Positions 9,003-19,496 of a DNA stretch of 64,000 bases are shown piece after piece. The DNA comes from Bacilli bacterium. Lineage in GTDB: Bacteria; Bacillota_I; Bacilli_A; ML615J-28; CAG-313. Made by a program: the position numbers and the translations under genes. How positions within the stretch are numbered: the stretch's first letter is position 1; every line of letters starts with the position of its first letter. The stretch spans positions 59,231-123,230 of the forward strand of contig JAFVWY010000001.1 in NCBI GenBank assembly GCA_017501465.1, in the 5' to 3' direction. The notes under the pieces are model-generated. The model was not told where the DNA came from, did no database searches, and saw only the letters and a list, made by a program, of their open reading frames with translations.

Positions 9003-9119
9003 TTATCCTTGTCTTTGTTTGTGTTTAGGGTAAGCTGAACAGATTACCATAACACGGCCTTTTCTTTTAATAACTTTGCATTTATCGCAAATAGGTTTCA
9101 CAGATGGTCTAACCTTCAT
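9003..9119 (-). CDS. rpmJ: 50S ribosomal protein L36
   Basis: Small zinc-ribbon protein of the large subunit. The 38-residue reading begins [20 protein letters not shown] and carries the C-x2-C ... C ... H zinc ligands (Cys11, Cys14, Cys27, His33). All four are present, so this is the zinc-binding form. Placed between infA and rpsM, as in the Bacillus alpha operon. The ATG has a GGAGG ribosome site just upstream. Confidence 0.96.
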   Translation of the reverse strand: MKVRPSVKPICDKCKVIKRKGRVMVICSAYPKHKQRQG

Positions 9120-9152
9120 TTTTAACCTCCATAATTTTTAATTTTTAAATTA

Positions 9153-9371
9153 TTACTTATGACGATAAGTAATACGTCCACGTGTTATATCATATGGTGA
9201 TATTTCAACAGTAACTCGATCACCTGGTAAAATGCGTATTGTGTGCATGCGGATTTTACCAGAAACGTGGGCTGTTATGATGTGTCCATTTGGTATTTTA
9301 ACCTTAAATACTGTATTAGGTAACACTTCTTCAACTGTTCCTTCTACTTCAAAAACATCATCTTTAGACAT
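9153..9371 (-). CDS. infA: Translation initiation factor IF-1
   Basis: OB-fold initiation factor that binds the ribosomal A site. The 72-residue length and the sequence from [11 protein letters not shown] through [16 protein letters not shown] to ITYRHK match IF-1 throughout. The start overlaps the map stop by 8 bases, indicating coupled translation. Confidence 0.98.
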   Translation of the reverse strand: MSKDDVFEVEGTVEEVLPNTVFKVKIPNGHIITAHVSGKIRMHTIRILPGDRVTVEISPYDITRGRITYRHK

Positions 9372-10134
9372 CTAATTTTTCTCCTTCGTATTTTGTTAAT
9401 ATTTCATAACCAGTTTCAGTTATTACTATAGTGTTTTCATAATGAGCACTTGGCAACTTATCTTGTGTTATTGTTGTCCACCCATCATTTAATACTTTAA
9501 CTCTGTATGTACCCAAATTAATCATTGGTTCAATCGCTAATGTCATACCTTTTTTTAATATAGGTCCATGACCTGCTTCACCATAATTGGGAATTGCCGG
9601 ATCCTCATGCAAGTTTCTTCCAATACCGTGTCCTGTAAAATCTTTTACAACACCATATCCAAAACTTTCTGCGTAAGTACCTATTGCATGAGATATGTCA
9701 GATAATCTATTGCCTGGTTTAGCAAATTTTAATCCTTCAAAGAATGATTCTTTTGTTATTTCAACTAATCTTTTAATGTCATCTTTTACTTCGCCGACAA
9801 AATGTGTTCTTGCTGCATCACCATGATAACCATGATATATTGCACCAATATCAATAGAAATAATATCACCGTTTTTTAATATAGTCTTTTTATTTGGTAT
9901 ACCATGAACAACAACTTCATTAATTGAAGCACAAATAGATGCAGGGTATCCATTGTAATTTAAGAATGATGGAATTGCACCTTGAGATATTATTGCATTA
10001 TATGCAATTTTATCTAATTCAAAAGTTGAAATTCCAGGTTTAATTGCTTCTTTAACTTTTTGATGAGCATAAGCAGTAATTCTACCTGCTTCTTTCATTA
10101 ATTGAATTTCTCTATCACTTTTAATTGTAATCAT
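9364..10134 (-). CDS. map: Methionine aminopeptidase, type I
   Basis: Removes the initiator methionine from nascent proteins. Dinuclear metal-site residues are visible: Asp in [10 protein letters not shown], Asp in GDAARTH, His in [12 protein letters not shown], Glu in AIEPMIN and Glu in HYENTIVIT. The 256-residue length without an N-terminal extension fits the type Ia enzyme. Overlaps adk by one base and infA by 8, as in many Bacilli. Confidence 0.97.
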   Translation of the reverse strand: MITIKSDREIQLMKEAGRITAYAHQKVKEAIKPGISTFELDKIAYNAIISQGAIPSFLNYNGYPASICASINEVVVHGIPNKKTILKNGDIISIDIGAIYHGYHGDAARTHFVGEVKDDIKRLVEITKESFFEGLKFAKPGNRLSDISHAIGTYAESFGYGVVKDFTGHGIGRNLHEDPAIPNYGEAGHGPILKKGMTLAIEPMINLGTYRVKVLNDGWTTITQDKLPSAHYENTIVITETGYEILTKYEGEKLDV

Positions 10135-10781
10135 TAAAATTCCTCTATAGCTTGAATAATTTCTTTAGTTACAACTTTTGCATCGCCTTCACCATTAACA
10201 TTTAACAAAACATTTTGTTTATTATAATAATCGATTAATGGTTTAGTCTGTTCATTATATACGCTTAAACGACTTTTGATTGTTTCTTCATTATCATCTT
10301 TTCTTTGATATAATTCAGTACCACAATCATCACACACTCCATCCTGTTTTGGTTTTAAAGTTATTAAATTATAACCTTTACCACACGTAGGACAAAGTCT
10401 TCTGTTAACAATTCTAGAAACAATTAAACTCTCATCTACTAGTAAATTAACTACAACATCTAATTTAATTTCTAAAACTTTTAAAATTTTATCAAATTCA
10501 ACAGCTTGTTGTGTTGTTCTAGGATATCCATCTAATAAGAATCCATCTAAACAATCAGCTTTTTGAATTCTTTCTTTAACAATTTCATTTGTTACATCAT
10601 CAGGCACTAAATGCCCTTTATCAATAAAACTTTTAGCAAGAATCCCCATGGGTGTTTCTTCTTGCATTGCTTGTCTAAATATGTCTCCAGTTGAAATGTG
10701 GGGAATACCGAAGTGTTTAGAAATACCTTCGGCATATGTCCCCTTTCCAGCACCTGGAGCGCCCATAATTAATAAGCGCAT
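10134..10781 (-). CDS. adk: Adenylate kinase
   Basis: Interconverts ATP + AMP and 2 ADP. Walker A GAPGAGKGT lies near residue 8, the AMP site at STGDIFR and the DGYPRT motif follow. The LID domain carries a C-P-T-C ... C-D-D-C zinc finger, the Gram-positive structural-zinc form. I set the start at the ATG giving MRLLIMGAPG because AAAGGTG lies 9 bases upstream; a GTG four codons earlier overlaps that site. 215 residues, normal for the long form. Confidence 0.97.
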   Translation of the reverse strand: MRLLIMGAPGAGKGTYAEGISKHFGIPHISTGDIFRQAMQEETPMGILAKSFIDKGHLVPDDVTNEIVKERIQKADCLDGFLLDGYPRTTQQAVEFDKILKVLEIKLDVVVNLLVDESLIVSRIVNRRLCPTCGKGYNLITLKPKQDGVCDDCGTELYQRKDDNEETIKSRLSVYNEQTKPLIDYYNKQNVLLNVNGEGDAKVVTKEIIQAIEEF

Positions 10782-10808
10782 TTTATTATTCACCTTTAAT
10801 TCTTAATT

Positions 10809-12089
10809 TTATAGGAATCCGTGAACATCTTGTTTTTCAGATTCTTGTTTGATTTGTTTTGCAGTTTCAATAGCTACACCAACAACGATCATAATACTTG
10901 TTCCACCAATACTTACGCTTGCACCTAAACCGAAGATCCAAGAAATAATAATTGGTAATGAAGCTAATACAGCAAGATATGTAGCACCAAGTAATGTTAC
11001 TTTAAATAATACTCTTGATAAGAAATCTGCTGTTTCTTCACCTGGTTTATAACCTGGAACATAAGCATTTTGTTTCTTTAGATTGTCCGCAACTTTATCA
11101 GGATCAATTTGTAAGAATGAATAGAAGAAACTAAACACAAAAATTAATAAGATATAAATTACGAACCCAATTGGTTTATTAGTACTAAAGATAATGTTCC
11201 ACCATGTTGCATCTTCAACCCCAACAAAATTCACAATAGTTAGTGGAATACTTAAGATTGTTGAAGCAAAGATAACTGGAATAACTGAAGCAGAGTTTAA
11301 TTTAATAGATAATGGAGAATCTTGTTTACCGATTAATCTATAAGCACTTGGTCTATTTGCATATTGTACTGGAATATGTCTATGAATACCTTCAAACCAT
11401 ACAACAGCAACAATAATTCCTACAAATAATAAACAAATGATTACAAATTGAATAATTGTCCAAGTTGTTCTTTCATCACCTAAGAATTGAGTTGCTAATT
11501 CAGTAAACATTGATGGTAATTGAGAAACGATACCAGCAACGATAATCATTGAACCACCGTTTCCTATACCATGTAAACTAATTTGATCTGCTAACCACAT
11601 TACAAATGCAGTACCAGCAGTCATTACTAATGCCATATAAAGGTAAGTGAAAGCATTCATATCAATTAATGGTTCAAAATATAATGATTCAGAACTATGT
11701 CCTACACCAATAATAACTGTAATTGATTGAGCAAATGCTAACATTAATGCAATGTATCTTGTCCATTGGCTTAACTTAGCACGGCCAGCTTCACCTTCTT
11801 CACTCCACTCTTTGAATTGAGGAATGATATCCATCTTTAATAATTCAACAACGATTGAAGAAGTAATATATGGGCTTATACCTAAAGCTAAAATTGAGAA
11901 TTGAGATAAAGCTCCACCAGTAAAAATATCTAAGAAACCAAAGATATTTGAAGAATCAGATGTTCCTAAGTTTTTAACTGAGAATAGAGGAACTGTAATT
12001 TTAGTACCAAAACGCCATACTAATAATGCTCCTAAAGTGAAAAGAATCATTAGTATTAACTTTTTATTTTTTGAAAGCCATTTAGCCAT
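10809..12089 (-). CDS. secY: Protein translocase subunit SecY
   Basis: Central channel of the Sec translocon in the cytoplasmic membrane. About ten hydrophobic segments are visible in 426 residues, the normal length. Conserved stretches include LGISPYITSSIVVELL, GIGNGGSMIIVAGIV and the PGYKPGEETADFL cytoplasmic loop. Located between rplO and adk as in the Bacillus spc operon. Confidence 0.98.
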   Translation of the reverse strand: MAKWLSKNKKLILMILFTLGALLVWRFGTKITVPLFSVKNLGTSDSSNIFGFLDIFTGGALSQFSILALGISPYITSSIVVELLKMDIIPQFKEWSEEGEAGRAKLSQWTRYIALMLAFAQSITVIIGVGHSSESLYFEPLIDMNAFTYLYMALVMTAGTAFVMWLADQISLHGIGNGGSMIIVAGIVSQLPSMFTELATQFLGDERTTWTIIQFVIICLLFVGIIVAVVWFEGIHRHIPVQYANRPSAYRLIGKQDSPLSIKLNSASVIPVIFASTILSIPLTIVNFVGVEDATWWNIIFSTNKPIGFVIYILLIFVFSFFYSFLQIDPDKVADNLKKQNAYVPGYKPGEETADFLSRVLFKVTLLGATYLAVLASLPIIISWIFGLGASVSIGGTSIMIVVGVAIETAKQIKQESEKQDVHGFL

Positions 12090-12091
12090 TA

Positions 12092-12532
12092 TTATAGTAC
12101 CTCGATTGTTCCACCAGCAGCACTGATTTTTTGTTTAGCAACTTCTGAACATTTAGCAACTTTAACTGTTAAAGCTACTGTGATTTCACCGTTACCTAAT
12201 ACTTTAACTCCCTCGTATACTTTTTTAACTAATCCTTTTGCTTTTAAAGCAGCTAAATCAACAACTGATCCTGCTTCAAAAACATTTAAATCTGAAACAT
12301 TTACAACAGCGTATTCAACACGATTAATGTTGCTGAAACCACGTTTTGGAAGACGTTTGAATAAAGGAGTTTGTCCACCTTCAAATCCTGGTCTTACACC
12401 ACCACCAGAACGTGCATTTTGACCTTTATGACCACGAGTAGCTGTTTTACCCATGCCACTTCCAGTACCACGACCTACACGTTTTTTGTAATGTCTAGCA
12501 CCTTCAACAGGTTTAAGTTCATGTAATTTCAT
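12092..12532 (-). CDS. rplO: 50S ribosomal protein L15
   Basis: Late-assembly large-subunit protein. [20 protein letters not shown] and the [20 protein letters not shown] glycine/arginine-rich block identify it. 146 residues is typical. Confidence 0.98.
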   Translation of the reverse strand: MKLHELKPVEGARHYKKRVGRGTGSGMGKTATRGHKGQNARSGGGVRPGFEGGQTPLFKRLPKRGFSNINRVEYAVVNVSDLNVFEAGSVVDLAALKAKGLVKKVYEGVKVLGNGEITVALTVKVAKCSEVAKQKISAAGGTIEVL

Positions 12533-12542
12533 CAGTGTCCTC

Positions 12543-12722
12543 CTATTCCGCTACAGTAACTAAATGTGCAACAGTTTTGATCATACCACGAATTTGTTCA
12601 TTATCTGGTTTTTCAACTGTTTTGTGCATTTTAGTTAATCCTAAAGCTTTTAATGTATCTTTTTGATTTTGAGCATAAGTAATTGGACTCTTAGTTAGAG
12701 TAATTTTTAATGTTTTTGCCAT
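12543..12722 (-). CDS. rpmD: 50S ribosomal protein L30
   Basis: Small large-subunit protein. The 59-residue reading [20 protein letters not shown], then [15 protein letters not shown] and the end VAHLVTVAE match L30. Located between rpsE and rplO as expected. Confidence 0.96.
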   Translation of the reverse strand: MAKTLKITLTKSPITYAQNQKDTLKALGLTKMHKTVEKPDNEQIRGMIKTVAHLVTVAE

Positions 12723-12727
12723 TTCAA

Positions 12728-13234
12728 TTACCCCCTAATTTCTGAAACTTCTTTTCCACGAAGTTCAGCGATTTGTTCTGCAGTACGAAGATTCTTTAAA
12801 GCATCAAATGTTGCTCTAATGATATTGATTGGAGTACTTGAACCTTGTGATTTAGAGAAGATATCTTGAATACCTGCTAATTCAACAACGTTACGAACAG
12901 GTCCACCAGCAATAATACCAGTACCAGCAGGAGCAGGTTTTAAGAATACTTGACCAGCACCAGCAATACCTGTAATTTGATGAGGAATTGTTGTATTAAC
13001 CATTTTAACATTAATAACATTCTTTTTAGCATCTTCAACTGCTTTTTTAATAGCTTCTGGAACTTCATTTGCTTTTCCAGTTCCGTAGCCTACATTTCCT
13101 TTGTGATCGCCTACGATTACTAAAGCGGCAAAACGCATACGTCTACCACCTTTAACTACTTTAGTAACACGATTAATTGTAACGACACGTTCTTCAAATT
13201 CTTTTTCTTCAGTTGGTATTAAATCTTTTTTCAT
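12728..13234 (-). CDS. rpsE: 30S ribosomal protein S5
   Basis: Small-subunit protein important for decoding fidelity. The double-stranded-RNA-binding-like N-domain [20 protein letters not shown] and [20 protein letters not shown] are diagnostic. 168 residues is normal. Confidence 0.98.
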   Translation of the reverse strand: MKKDLIPTEEKEFEERVVTINRVTKVVKGGRRMRFAALVIVGDHKGNVGYGTGKANEVPEAIKKAVEDAKKNVINVKMVNTTIPHQITGIAGAGQVFLKPAPAGTGIIAGGPVRNVVELAGIQDIFSKSQGSSTPINIIRATFDALKNLRTAEQIAELRGKEVSEIRG

Positions 13235-13244
13235 GATTTACCTC

Positions 13245-13607
13245 CTAGAACTTTAGACCAGCTTCACGAGCTGCATCAGCTAAAGCTTTAACTCTACCAT
13301 GATATAAATAACCACCACGGTCGAATACAACTTCAGTAATACCAGCCGCTAAAGCACGTTCTGCTAAAGTTTTTCCTACTAATGCTGCAGCAGCAACATT
13401 AGATCCATTTTCAAATTTGTTTGCATGTTCAATAGAAGAAGCAGAAACAAGAGTTACTTTCTTAACATCATCTATAATTTGAGCTGCAATATTTTTATTT
13501 GAACGATAAACTGCTAAACGAGGACGTTCAGTAGTACCACTTAAATTTGCTCTTAAACGAATATGACGTTTTTGACGAGCTGCATCTTTAGATTTTTTAT
13601 TAATCAT
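13245..13607 (-). CDS. rplR: 50S ribosomal protein L18
   Basis: Binds 5S rRNA in the central protuberance. [24 protein letters not shown] and [24 protein letters not shown] are signature blocks. 120 residues is normal. Confidence 0.98.
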   Translation of the reverse strand: MINKKSKDAARQKRHIRLRANLSGTTERPRLAVYRSNKNIAAQIIDDVKKVTLVSASSIEHANKFENGSNVAAAALVGKTLAERALAAGITEVVFDRGGYLYHGRVKALADAAREAGLKF

Positions 13608-13626
13608 ATCTCTAGTTTACTCCTTT

Positions 13627-14163
13627 CTACTTAGCTGTTTTACCTTCTTTACGACGGATATATTCACCACGATAATGAATACCTTTACCTTTATATGGTT
13701 CAGGTTTACGGATGATACGTACTTCTGCCGCAAATTGGCCTACTAATTCTTTATCACAACCAACTACATGGATTTCAGTTGGGTTAGGAACTGTTACTGT
13801 TAATCCTTCAGGAATAACTAATTCAACTGGGTGAGAATAACCGGCATTAACAACCAATTTTTTCCCTTGTAATTGAGCTCTGTAACCAGTACCTTCAATT
13901 TCTAAAATCTTTTCAAATCCTTCTGTTACACCAACAACCATGTTATTAACAATAGCACGAGTTGTTCCATGTAATGAACGATGTTCTTTAACGTCTGATT
14001 CACGTGTGAATGTTACGTTATTGTCTTTAATTTCTACATTTACGCAAGAAGGTACTTCAAAAGATAATTGACCTTTAGGACCTTTCACTACGATTGTGTT
14101 TTCTACTAGTTCAACACTAGCACCATTTGGAATTACGATTGGTTTATTTCCTATACGTGACAT
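13627..14163 (-). CDS. rplF: 50S ribosomal protein L6
   Basis: Large-subunit protein at the base of the L7/L12 stalk. MSRIGNKPI at the N-terminus and [20 protein letters not shown] at the C-terminus identify it. 178 residues is normal. Confidence 0.98.
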   Translation of the reverse strand: MSRIGNKPIVIPNGASVELVENTIVVKGPKGQLSFEVPSCVNVEIKDNNVTFTRESDVKEHRSLHGTTRAIVNNMVVGVTEGFEKILEIEGTGYRAQLQGKKLVVNAGYSHPVELVIPEGLTVTVPNPTEIHVVGCDKELVGQFAAEVRIIRKPEPYKGKGIHYRGEYIRRKEGKTAK

Positions 14164-14177
14164 ATATACTCAACCTC

Positions 14178-14573
14178 CTACCAAACAAATGCTAAAACTT
14201 CGCCACCAAGATTTTCTTTACGTGCAGAGCGATCACTCATTACGCCTCTTGATGTTGAAACGATAGCTACACCAAGTCCATTAAGAACTTTTGGTAATTC
14301 GTTTCTTTTAGCATAAACTTTTAAACCAGGTTTTGAAATTCTCTTTAATCCTTTAATAACAGGTGTTTTTTCAACATATTTTAAAGTTATCGATATCATT
14401 CCTTGTTTTTCATCTTCAATTTTTTCATAATTGCTAATATAGCCTTCTTCTTTTAAAACGCGAAGAATTTCGATTTTTAATTTAGAAGCAGGAACAGAAA
14501 CAGTTTCATGTTTTCTTTGAATAGCATTTCTGATTCTAGTAAGCATATCAGCAATTGGATCAGTCATAACCAT
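14178..14573 (-). CDS. rpsH: 30S ribosomal protein S8
   Basis: 16S rRNA-binding assembly protein and, in several bacteria, the translational repressor of the spc operon. [15 protein letters not shown] and the C-terminal [26 protein letters not shown] are diagnostic. I set the start at MVMTDP, which has AAGGAG about 10 bases upstream; a longer reading runs into the end of rpsN. 131 residues is normal. Confidence 0.97.
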   Translation of the reverse strand: MVMTDPIADMLTRIRNAIQRKHETVSVPASKLKIEILRVLKEEGYISNYEKIEDEKQGMISITLKYVEKTPVIKGLKRISKPGLKVYAKRNELPKVLNGLGVAIVSTSRGVMSDRSARKENLGGEVLAFVW

Positions 14574-14590
14574 AATATTTAGTCTCCTTC

Positions 14591-14776
14591 TTACCAACTT
14601 GCTTTTTTAACGCCTGGAATTAAACCTTTATAAGCTAATTCTCTAAAACAAACACGACATAGTTTGAATTTACGATAAACTGAATGAGGTCTTCCACAAC
14701 GTTCACAACGAGTATATTCACGAACGCCAAATTTATTTGAACGTGCGCATCTTACTTTTAATGATGTTTTAGCCAT
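14591..14776 (-). CDS. rpsN: 30S ribosomal protein S14, zinc-binding type Z
   Basis: Small-subunit head protein. The 61-residue form carries [20 protein letters not shown], two C-x2-C pairs that bind zinc, and ends in GVKKASW. This is the zinc-dependent C+ paralogue. The zinc-independent form is not in the window. Confidence 0.97.
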   Translation of the reverse strand: MAKTSLKVRCARSNKFGVREYTRCERCGRPHSVYRKFKLCRVCFRELAYKGLIPGVKKASW

Positions 14777-14791
14777 ATTTTACATTCCTCC

Positions 14792-15331
14792 TTACTTTCT
14801 AAAAGGCATGCCTAATAAGCTTAATAAAGCTCGGCCTTCTTCATCAGTTTTTGCAGTAGTAACAAATGTAATGTCCATACCACGAATTTTTAATACTTTA
14901 TCATAATTGATTTCTGGGAACATTAATTGTTCTTTGATACCAATTGAATAATTACCACGACCATCAAAAGAGTTAGGATTAACACCTCTAAAGTCTCTTA
15001 CACGTGGAAGTGAAATTGAAACAAACTTGTCAAAGAATTCATACATTCTTTCACCACGTAATGTAACTTTAGCACCGATTGACATACCTTCACGAACTTT
15101 GAAGACAGCAATTGATTTTTTAGCTTTAGTTACTAGCGGTTTTTGACCAGCTATTGTTTGTAAATCAGCAACAGCAGCTTCTAATAATTTAGAATTTGCA
15201 ATTGAATCACCAATACCCATATTTAAAACAATTTTTTCAATCTTAGGTACTTGCATAATTGTAGTGTAACCGAATTGTTCAGTAAGTTGTTTAACTACAT
15301 TTTCTTTGTAATGTTGTAATACTCTATTCAT
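14792..15331 (-). CDS. rplE: 50S ribosomal protein L5
   Basis: 5S rRNA-binding protein that also contacts S13 and P-site t[25 protein letters not shown] and [20 protein letters not shown] identify it. 179 residues is normal. Confidence 0.98.
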   Translation of the reverse strand: MNRVLQHYKENVVKQLTEQFGYTTIMQVPKIEKIVLNMGIGDSIANSKLLEAAVADLQTIAGQKPLVTKAKKSIAVFKVREGMSIGAKVTLRGERMYEFFDKFVSISLPRVRDFRGVNPNSFDGRGNYSIGIKEQLMFPEINYDKVLKIRGMDITFVTTAKTDEEGRALLSLLGMPFRK

Positions 15332-15341
15332 GACTTACCTC

Positions 15342-15707
15342 CTACTTATCAATTCTAGTACCTGAAAGTACTGCTACACGATATTTAATTTTGTTACCTT
15401 TGGCATCTTTCTTAGGACTGCCATTTTCATCTAATTCATATTCATAACGAATTCTTGTAGGTTGTTTTTTAACAGGATCTAAATAAGCAACATTTGAAAT
15501 ATGAATTGGAGCTTCTTTCTTTTCAATTCCACCTTCTGGTCTAGCATTAGATGGACGATAATGTTTAGTAACAATGTTTATTCCTTTAACTACAACACGT
15601 TCTGTAGCAGGATAAACTTTTAATACTTCTCCAGTCTTATAAACACCATTAACTGGTTTATCTTTACCAGCAATGATTGCAACTACATCACCTTTTTTAA
15701 TCTTCAT
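15342..15707 (-). CDS. rplX: 50S ribosomal protein L24
   Basis: Assembly initiator of the large subunit with an N-terminal KOW domain (MKIKKGDVVAIIAGKDKP). GINIVTKHYRPSNARPEGGI is the L24 signature. At 121 residues it is about 18 longer than B. subtilis L24 because of an inserted hydrophilic loop near residues 95-110 (NGSPKKDAKGNK), just before the C-terminal RVAVLSGTRIDK. Confidence 0.97.
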   Translation of the reverse strand: MKIKKGDVVAIIAGKDKPVNGVYKTGEVLKVYPATERVVVKGINIVTKHYRPSNARPEGGIEKKEAPIHISNVAYLDPVKKQPTRIRYEYELDENGSPKKDAKGNKIKYRVAVLSGTRIDK

Positions 15708-15716
15708 GATGACCTC

Positions 15717-16085
15717 CTATAGAACCTCAGGTGCTAAAGAGACGATTTTTGCATAGTCTTTATCACGAAGTTCTCTGGCAACAGGGCCAAAAATACGTGT
15801 ACCACGTGGTGTTTTATCTTCTTTAATAATAACAGCAGCGTTATCATCAAATTTGATATATGAACCATCAGCTCTTCTTAAACCTTTTTTAGTACGAACG
15901 ATGACAGCTTTAACAACGTCACCTTTTTTAACTTGACCACCAGTAGATGCAGACTTAACTGTAGCAACAACAATATCACCAACAGTAGCATATATGTGTC
16001 TAGCACCACCAAGTACTTTAATAATCAGTAGTTCTTTAGCGCCTGAATTATCAGCAACATTAACTCTAGTTTCTTGTTGAACCAT
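15717..16085 (-). CDS. rplN: 50S ribosomal protein L14
   Basis: Large-subunit interface protein. [20 protein letters not shown] and [21 protein letters not shown] identify it; 122 residues is normal. Confidence 0.98.
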   Translation of the reverse strand: MVQQETRVNVADNSGAKELLIIKVLGGARHIYATVGDIVVATVKSASTGGQVKKGDVVKAVIVRTKKGLRRADGSYIKFDDNAAVIIKEDKTPRGTRIFGPVARELRDKDYAKIVSLAPEVL

Positions 16086-16099
16086 AATTTACCTCCTGA

Positions 16100-16360
16100 T
16101 TATATGATTACTGCAACTTCAACAATCTTCACTAAGCGATAACGTTTAGTTTTAGAAAGTGGACGAGTTTCCATAATTTCTACGATATCGCCAACTTTTG
16201 CTTGATTGTTTTCATCATGAGCAGTAAACTTCTTTGAATATTTTATTCTTTTACTATATAAAGGATGTCTACGATGAGTTTCTACTTTAACAGTAATTGT
16301 CTTATCATTAGTAGCAGATACAACTGTACCAACTAATACTTTACGTGTATTTCTTTCCAT
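16100..16360 (-). CDS. rpsQ: 30S ribosomal protein S17
   Basis: OB-fold 16S rRNA-binding protein. I set the start at [15 protein letters not shown] because GGAGG lies 6 bases upstream; earlier in-frame Met codons fall in the end of rpm[21 protein letters not shown] and the [19 protein letters not shown] block are typical. 86 residues. Confidence 0.97.
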   Translation of the reverse strand: MERNTRKVLVGTVVSATNDKTITVKVETHRRHPLYSKRIKYSKKFTAHDENNQAKVGDIVEIMETRPLSKTKRYRLVKIVEVAVII

Positions 16361-16370
16361 CTTGAACCTC

Positions 16371-16610
16371 CTAATTATTTGCATTAGCACGTTCAGTTAA
16401 TACTGTATAAGCACGTGCAATTTCTTTCTTAACTTTTTTAAGTTGTGCTGTTTTTTCTAGCTTACCAACAGCAGCTTGGAAACGTAAGTTATGAAGTTCT
16501 TTCTTTAATTCAAGAATTCTAGCTTCGATTTCTTGGTTTTCCAATTCTCTAATTTGATTAACTTGTGATAAATTTTTAACTACTTTTTTAGATTGTTTTT
16601 TAGCAGCCAT
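16371..16610 (-). CDS. rpmC: 50S ribosomal protein L29
   Basis: Large-subunit protein near the exit tunnel. The helical hairpin with [20 protein letters not shown] is the L29 signature. At 79 residues it has an N-terminal basic extension of about 12 residues ([13 protein letters not shown]). The start chosen is the ATG; two GTG codons slightly upstream would add VVSK. The first bases lie next to the rplP stop, so translation is coupled. Confidence 0.93.
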   Translation of the reverse strand: MAAKKQSKKVVKNLSQVNQIRELENQEIEARILELKKELHNLRFQAAVGKLEKTAQLKKVKKEIARAYTVLTERANANN

Positions 16611-16611
16611 C

Positions 16612-17031
16612 TTACTCACCACTTTCTCTTCTTACAACGAATTTAGTTTTAACTGGTAATTTATGAGAAGCTAGTCTAAACGCTTCACGAGCGATTTCCT
16701 CAGAAACACCAGCGATTTCGAACATTACTGTTCCATCTTTAACAACTGCAACATATCCATCAGGAGCACCTTTACCAGAACCCATACGAACTTCTAGAGG
16801 TTTCTTAGTTCTGATTAGATGTGGGAATATTTTAATCCAAACTTTCCCGTCACGTTTCATATAACGTGTCATAGCGATACGGGCAGCTTCAATTTGACGG
16901 TCTGTAACCCAAGCACCTTCTAGTGATTGTAAACCATATTCACCAAATGATACTTCTTTACCGCCTTTTGCTTTACCTTCGTAACTTACACGATGAGGTC
17001 TACGATATTTAGTTCTTTTTGGCATTAACAT
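16612..17031 (-). CDS. rplP: 50S ribosomal protein L16
   Basis: Contacts the A-site tRNA elbow. [19 protein letters not shown] and [19 protein letters not shown] identify it. The first ATG has AAGGAGGG about 9 bases upstream; a second Met two codons on is the usual family start. 139 residues. Confidence 0.97.
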   Translation of the reverse strand: MLMPKRTKYRRPHRVSYEGKAKGGKEVSFGEYGLQSLEGAWVTDRQIEAARIAMTRYMKRDGKVWIKIFPHLIRTKKPLEVRMGSGKGAPDGYVAVVKDGTVMFEIAGVSEEIAREAFRLASHKLPVKTKFVVRRESGE

Positions 17032-17033
17032 AA

Positions 17034-17696
17034 TTATCGTCCCTCCTTCTTATTATTATTTTGTTTAGCTGTTAAAATTTCACCTTTATTAATCCAAACT
17101 TTAACACCAATTTTACCATATGTTGTAGCAGCTTCTGCAACAGCATAATCAATATTAGCACGGAATGTATGTAGTGGAACACTACCTTCAATATAACCTT
17201 CGCTACGAGCGATTTCAGCACCGCCTAAACGACCTGATAATTGAGTTTTAATACCTTTAGCACCAGCCTTAAGAGCTTTTTGAATTGCACTCTTTTGAAC
17301 TCTTCTAAATGATACACGGTTTTCAAGATCTTCAGCCATTTTTCTTGCAACAAGAACTGCATCAAGATCTGGAGTTTTAACTTCTACAACTGTTAGGTAA
17401 ACATTTTTACCTGTCATTTTTTCTAAAGCTTTAACAGCTTCAGTTTTCTTTGCACCTTCACGACCGATAACAGCGCCTGGTTTTGCAGTGTGAATTGCAA
17501 CAATTACACGTTTACCAGTTCTCTTAATTTCGATTTGTGAAACATATGCATTTTTATAAAATTCACCTAAAAATTGGCGAATATTTAAATCTTCATGTAA
17601 TAAATCAGCAACCTTAGTTTTAGGAGCATACCATTTTGCATCCCAACCACGGATAATACCAATTCTTAAACCTATTGGATTTACCTTTTGACCCAT
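17034..17696 (-). CDS. rpsC: 30S ribosomal protein S3
   Basis: Forms part of the mRNA entry tunnel and has helicase-like function. [22 protein letters not shown], the KH-domain [16 protein letters not shown] and the C-terminal [12 protein letters not shown] are diagnostic. 220 residues is normal. Confidence 0.98.
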   Translation of the reverse strand: MGQKVNPIGLRIGIIRGWDAKWYAPKTKVADLLHEDLNIRQFLGEFYKNAYVSQIEIKRTGKRVIVAIHTAKPGAVIGREGAKKTEAVKALEKMTGKNVYLTVVEVKTPDLDAVLVARKMAEDLENRVSFRRVQKSAIQKALKAGAKGIKTQLSGRLGGAEIARSEGYIEGSVPLHTFRANIDYAVAEAATTYGKIGVKVWINKGEILTAKQNNNKKEGR

Positions 17697-17711
17697 AATA
17701 TAAGCTCCTTC

Positions 17712-18056
17712 CTAATTTTCTTTTACTGCCAATACAACTGTTACATGGCAAGTTCTTTTTAAAATTCTATCGCCGCTACCTTTTGCTCTTGGACGCATTC
17801 TTTTTAAGATTGATCCAGGGTTAGCGTAGATTTCTTTAATATATAATGAATCAACTTCTAAACTATGATTATTAACTGCATTAGCAATAGCAGAATTTAA
17901 TACTTTAGAAATTGGTTCTTTAACTGTAGATTCAACTCCATTTAAAATAGCAATAGCTTGACCTACTTTTTTTCCTCTAATTAAATCAATAACTAATTTA
18001 GCTTTACGAGGTGACATTCTTACTGATTTAGCAATAGCTTTAACATTTAATTCCAT
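17712..18056 (-). CDS. rplV: 50S ribosomal protein L22
   Basis: Lines the peptide exit tunnel. VRMSPRKAKLVIDLIRGKKV near the N-terminus and PRAKGSGDRILKRTCHVTVVL at the C-terminus contain the tunnel beta-hairpin. 114 residues is normal. Confidence 0.98.
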   Translation of the reverse strand: MELNVKAIAKSVRMSPRKAKLVIDLIRGKKVGQAIAILNGVESTVKEPISKVLNSAIANAVNNHSLEVDSLYIKEIYANPGSILKRMRPRAKGSGDRILKRTCHVTVVLAVKEN

Positions 18057-18069
18057 GTTTGACTACCTC

Positions 18070-18345
18070 CTATCGATCAGCTTTCTTATCTTTACCGTGG
18101 CCACGGTAAGTTCTTGTTGGAGCGAACTCACCAAATTTATGACCAACCATATCTTCTGTAACATAGATTGGTAAATGTGTTTTACCATTATAAACAGCTA
18201 CAGTGTGTCCTACAAAGTCAGGATAGATAGTAGATCTTCTTGACCATGTTTGAATAGCCTTCTTTTGATTTGCTGCATTTAATGTTTGAACTTTTTTCAT
18301 TAAATGTTCATCAATAAAAGGTCCCTTTTTAAGTGAACGTGACAT
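18070..18345 (-). CDS. rpsS: 30S ribosomal protein S19
   Basis: Small-subunit head protein bridging to L5. [19 protein letters not shown] and the [15 protein letters not shown] block identify it. 91 residues is normal. Confidence 0.98.
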   Translation of the reverse strand: MSRSLKKGPFIDEHLMKKVQTLNAANQKKAIQTWSRRSTIYPDFVGHTVAVYNGKTHLPIYVTEDMVGHKFGEFAPTRTYRGHGKDKKADR

Positions 18346-18363
18346 ACTTGAGTTCCTCCCTTT

Positions 18364-19194
18364 CTAACCATTGCGACGACGCACGATAAGCGCGTTAGAT
18401 TTTTTCTTAGTTTTTCTAGTTTTAAGACCAAGAGCAACTTTACCCCATGGAGTCATAGGAGCTCTTCTACCAATTGGTTGACGGCCTTCACCACCACCGT
18501 GAGGGTGATCGTTAGGGTTCATAACTGAACCACGTACAGTTGGACGTACGCCCATATGACGTTTACGACCAGCTTTACCAACGTTAACTAATTCGTGATC
18601 GGCATTACCAACTACACCAATTGTAGCACGGCAAACACCTAAGATTTTACGAACTTCGCCACTTGATAATCTAATTAAAACATATTTGTCTTCACGACCA
18701 AGAATTTGAGCACTAGTACCAGCTGCTCTTGCAATTTGAGCACCATGGCCAGGATGTAATTCGATGTTGTGAATCATTGTACCAACAGGAATGTTTTGTA
18801 ATTGTAAACAGTTACCAACTAAGATATCTGCTGTATCACCAGATACAATTTGCATTCCAACTTTTAAATCTTTAGGAGCGATGATATATCTTTTTTCACC
18901 ATCAACGTAATTGATTAATGCAATATTTGCACTTCTATTTGGATCGTATTCGATACTAGCAACTTTACCAACGATACCATCTTTATTACGTTTAAAGTCG
19001 ATGATACGATATTTACGTTTTTCAGCTCCACCTTTATGACGTACAGTGATACGTCCTAAGTTATTATGACCACTATGTTTCTTAACATTTACTAATAAAC
19101 TTTTTTCAGGAGTGTTTGTAGTAATTTCTTCGTAAGTTAAAGCAGTCATATTACGACGACCATTTGTCGTAGGTTTATAATATTTAATAGGCAT
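18364..19194 (-). CDS. rplB: 50S ribosomal protein L2
   Basis: Needed for subunit association and the peptidyl-transferase centre. [17 protein letters not shown], the [20 protein letters not shown] segment with the conserved His, and [17 protein letters not shown] are diagnostic. 276 residues is normal. Confidence 0.98.
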   Translation of the reverse strand: MPIKYYKPTTNGRRNMTALTYEEITTNTPEKSLLVNVKKHSGHNNLGRITVRHKGGAEKRKYRIIDFKRNKDGIVGKVASIEYDPNRSANIALINYVDGEKRYIIAPKDLKVGMQIVSGDTADILVGNCLQLQNIPVGTMIHNIELHPGHGAQIARAAGTSAQILGREDKYVLIRLSSGEVRKILGVCRATIGVVGNADHELVNVGKAGRKRHMGVRPTVRGSVMNPNDHPHGGGEGRQPIGRRAPMTPWGKVALGLKTRKTKKKSNALIVRRRNG

Positions 19195-19208
19195 ATTCTT
19201 TAAACCTC

Positions 19209-19496
19209 CTATACTTCAAATGATGCGATAGTTTGACCAGGTGCAAGACGAACGATAGCCTTCTTGTATGCTGATTTGTAACCTTCGTATCTTTGAACTC
19301 TTTTAGCTTTTCTATGAACATTAACTGTTCTAACAGCTACAACTTTTACACTGAAGATTTCTTCAATGGCTTTTTTAATTTCAACCTTATTAGCTTTTGG
19401 ATCAACTTCAAAAGTATATTGTAATTTATTATCAACTAATGAACTTGTCTTTTCAGTAATGATAGGTTTAATAATAATATCATAAGCAGTTTTCAT
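19209..19496 (-). CDS. rplW: 50S ribosomal protein L23
   Basis: Exit-tunnel rim protein that docks SRP and trigger factor. [22 protein letters not shown] is the family signature; 95 residues is normal. The start overlaps the rplD stop by one base. Confidence 0.98.
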   Translation of the reverse strand: MKTAYDIIIKPIITEKTSSLVDNKLQYTFEVDPKANKVEIKKAIEEIFSVKVVAVRTVNVHRKAKRVQRYEGYKSAYKKAIVRLAPGQTIASFEV

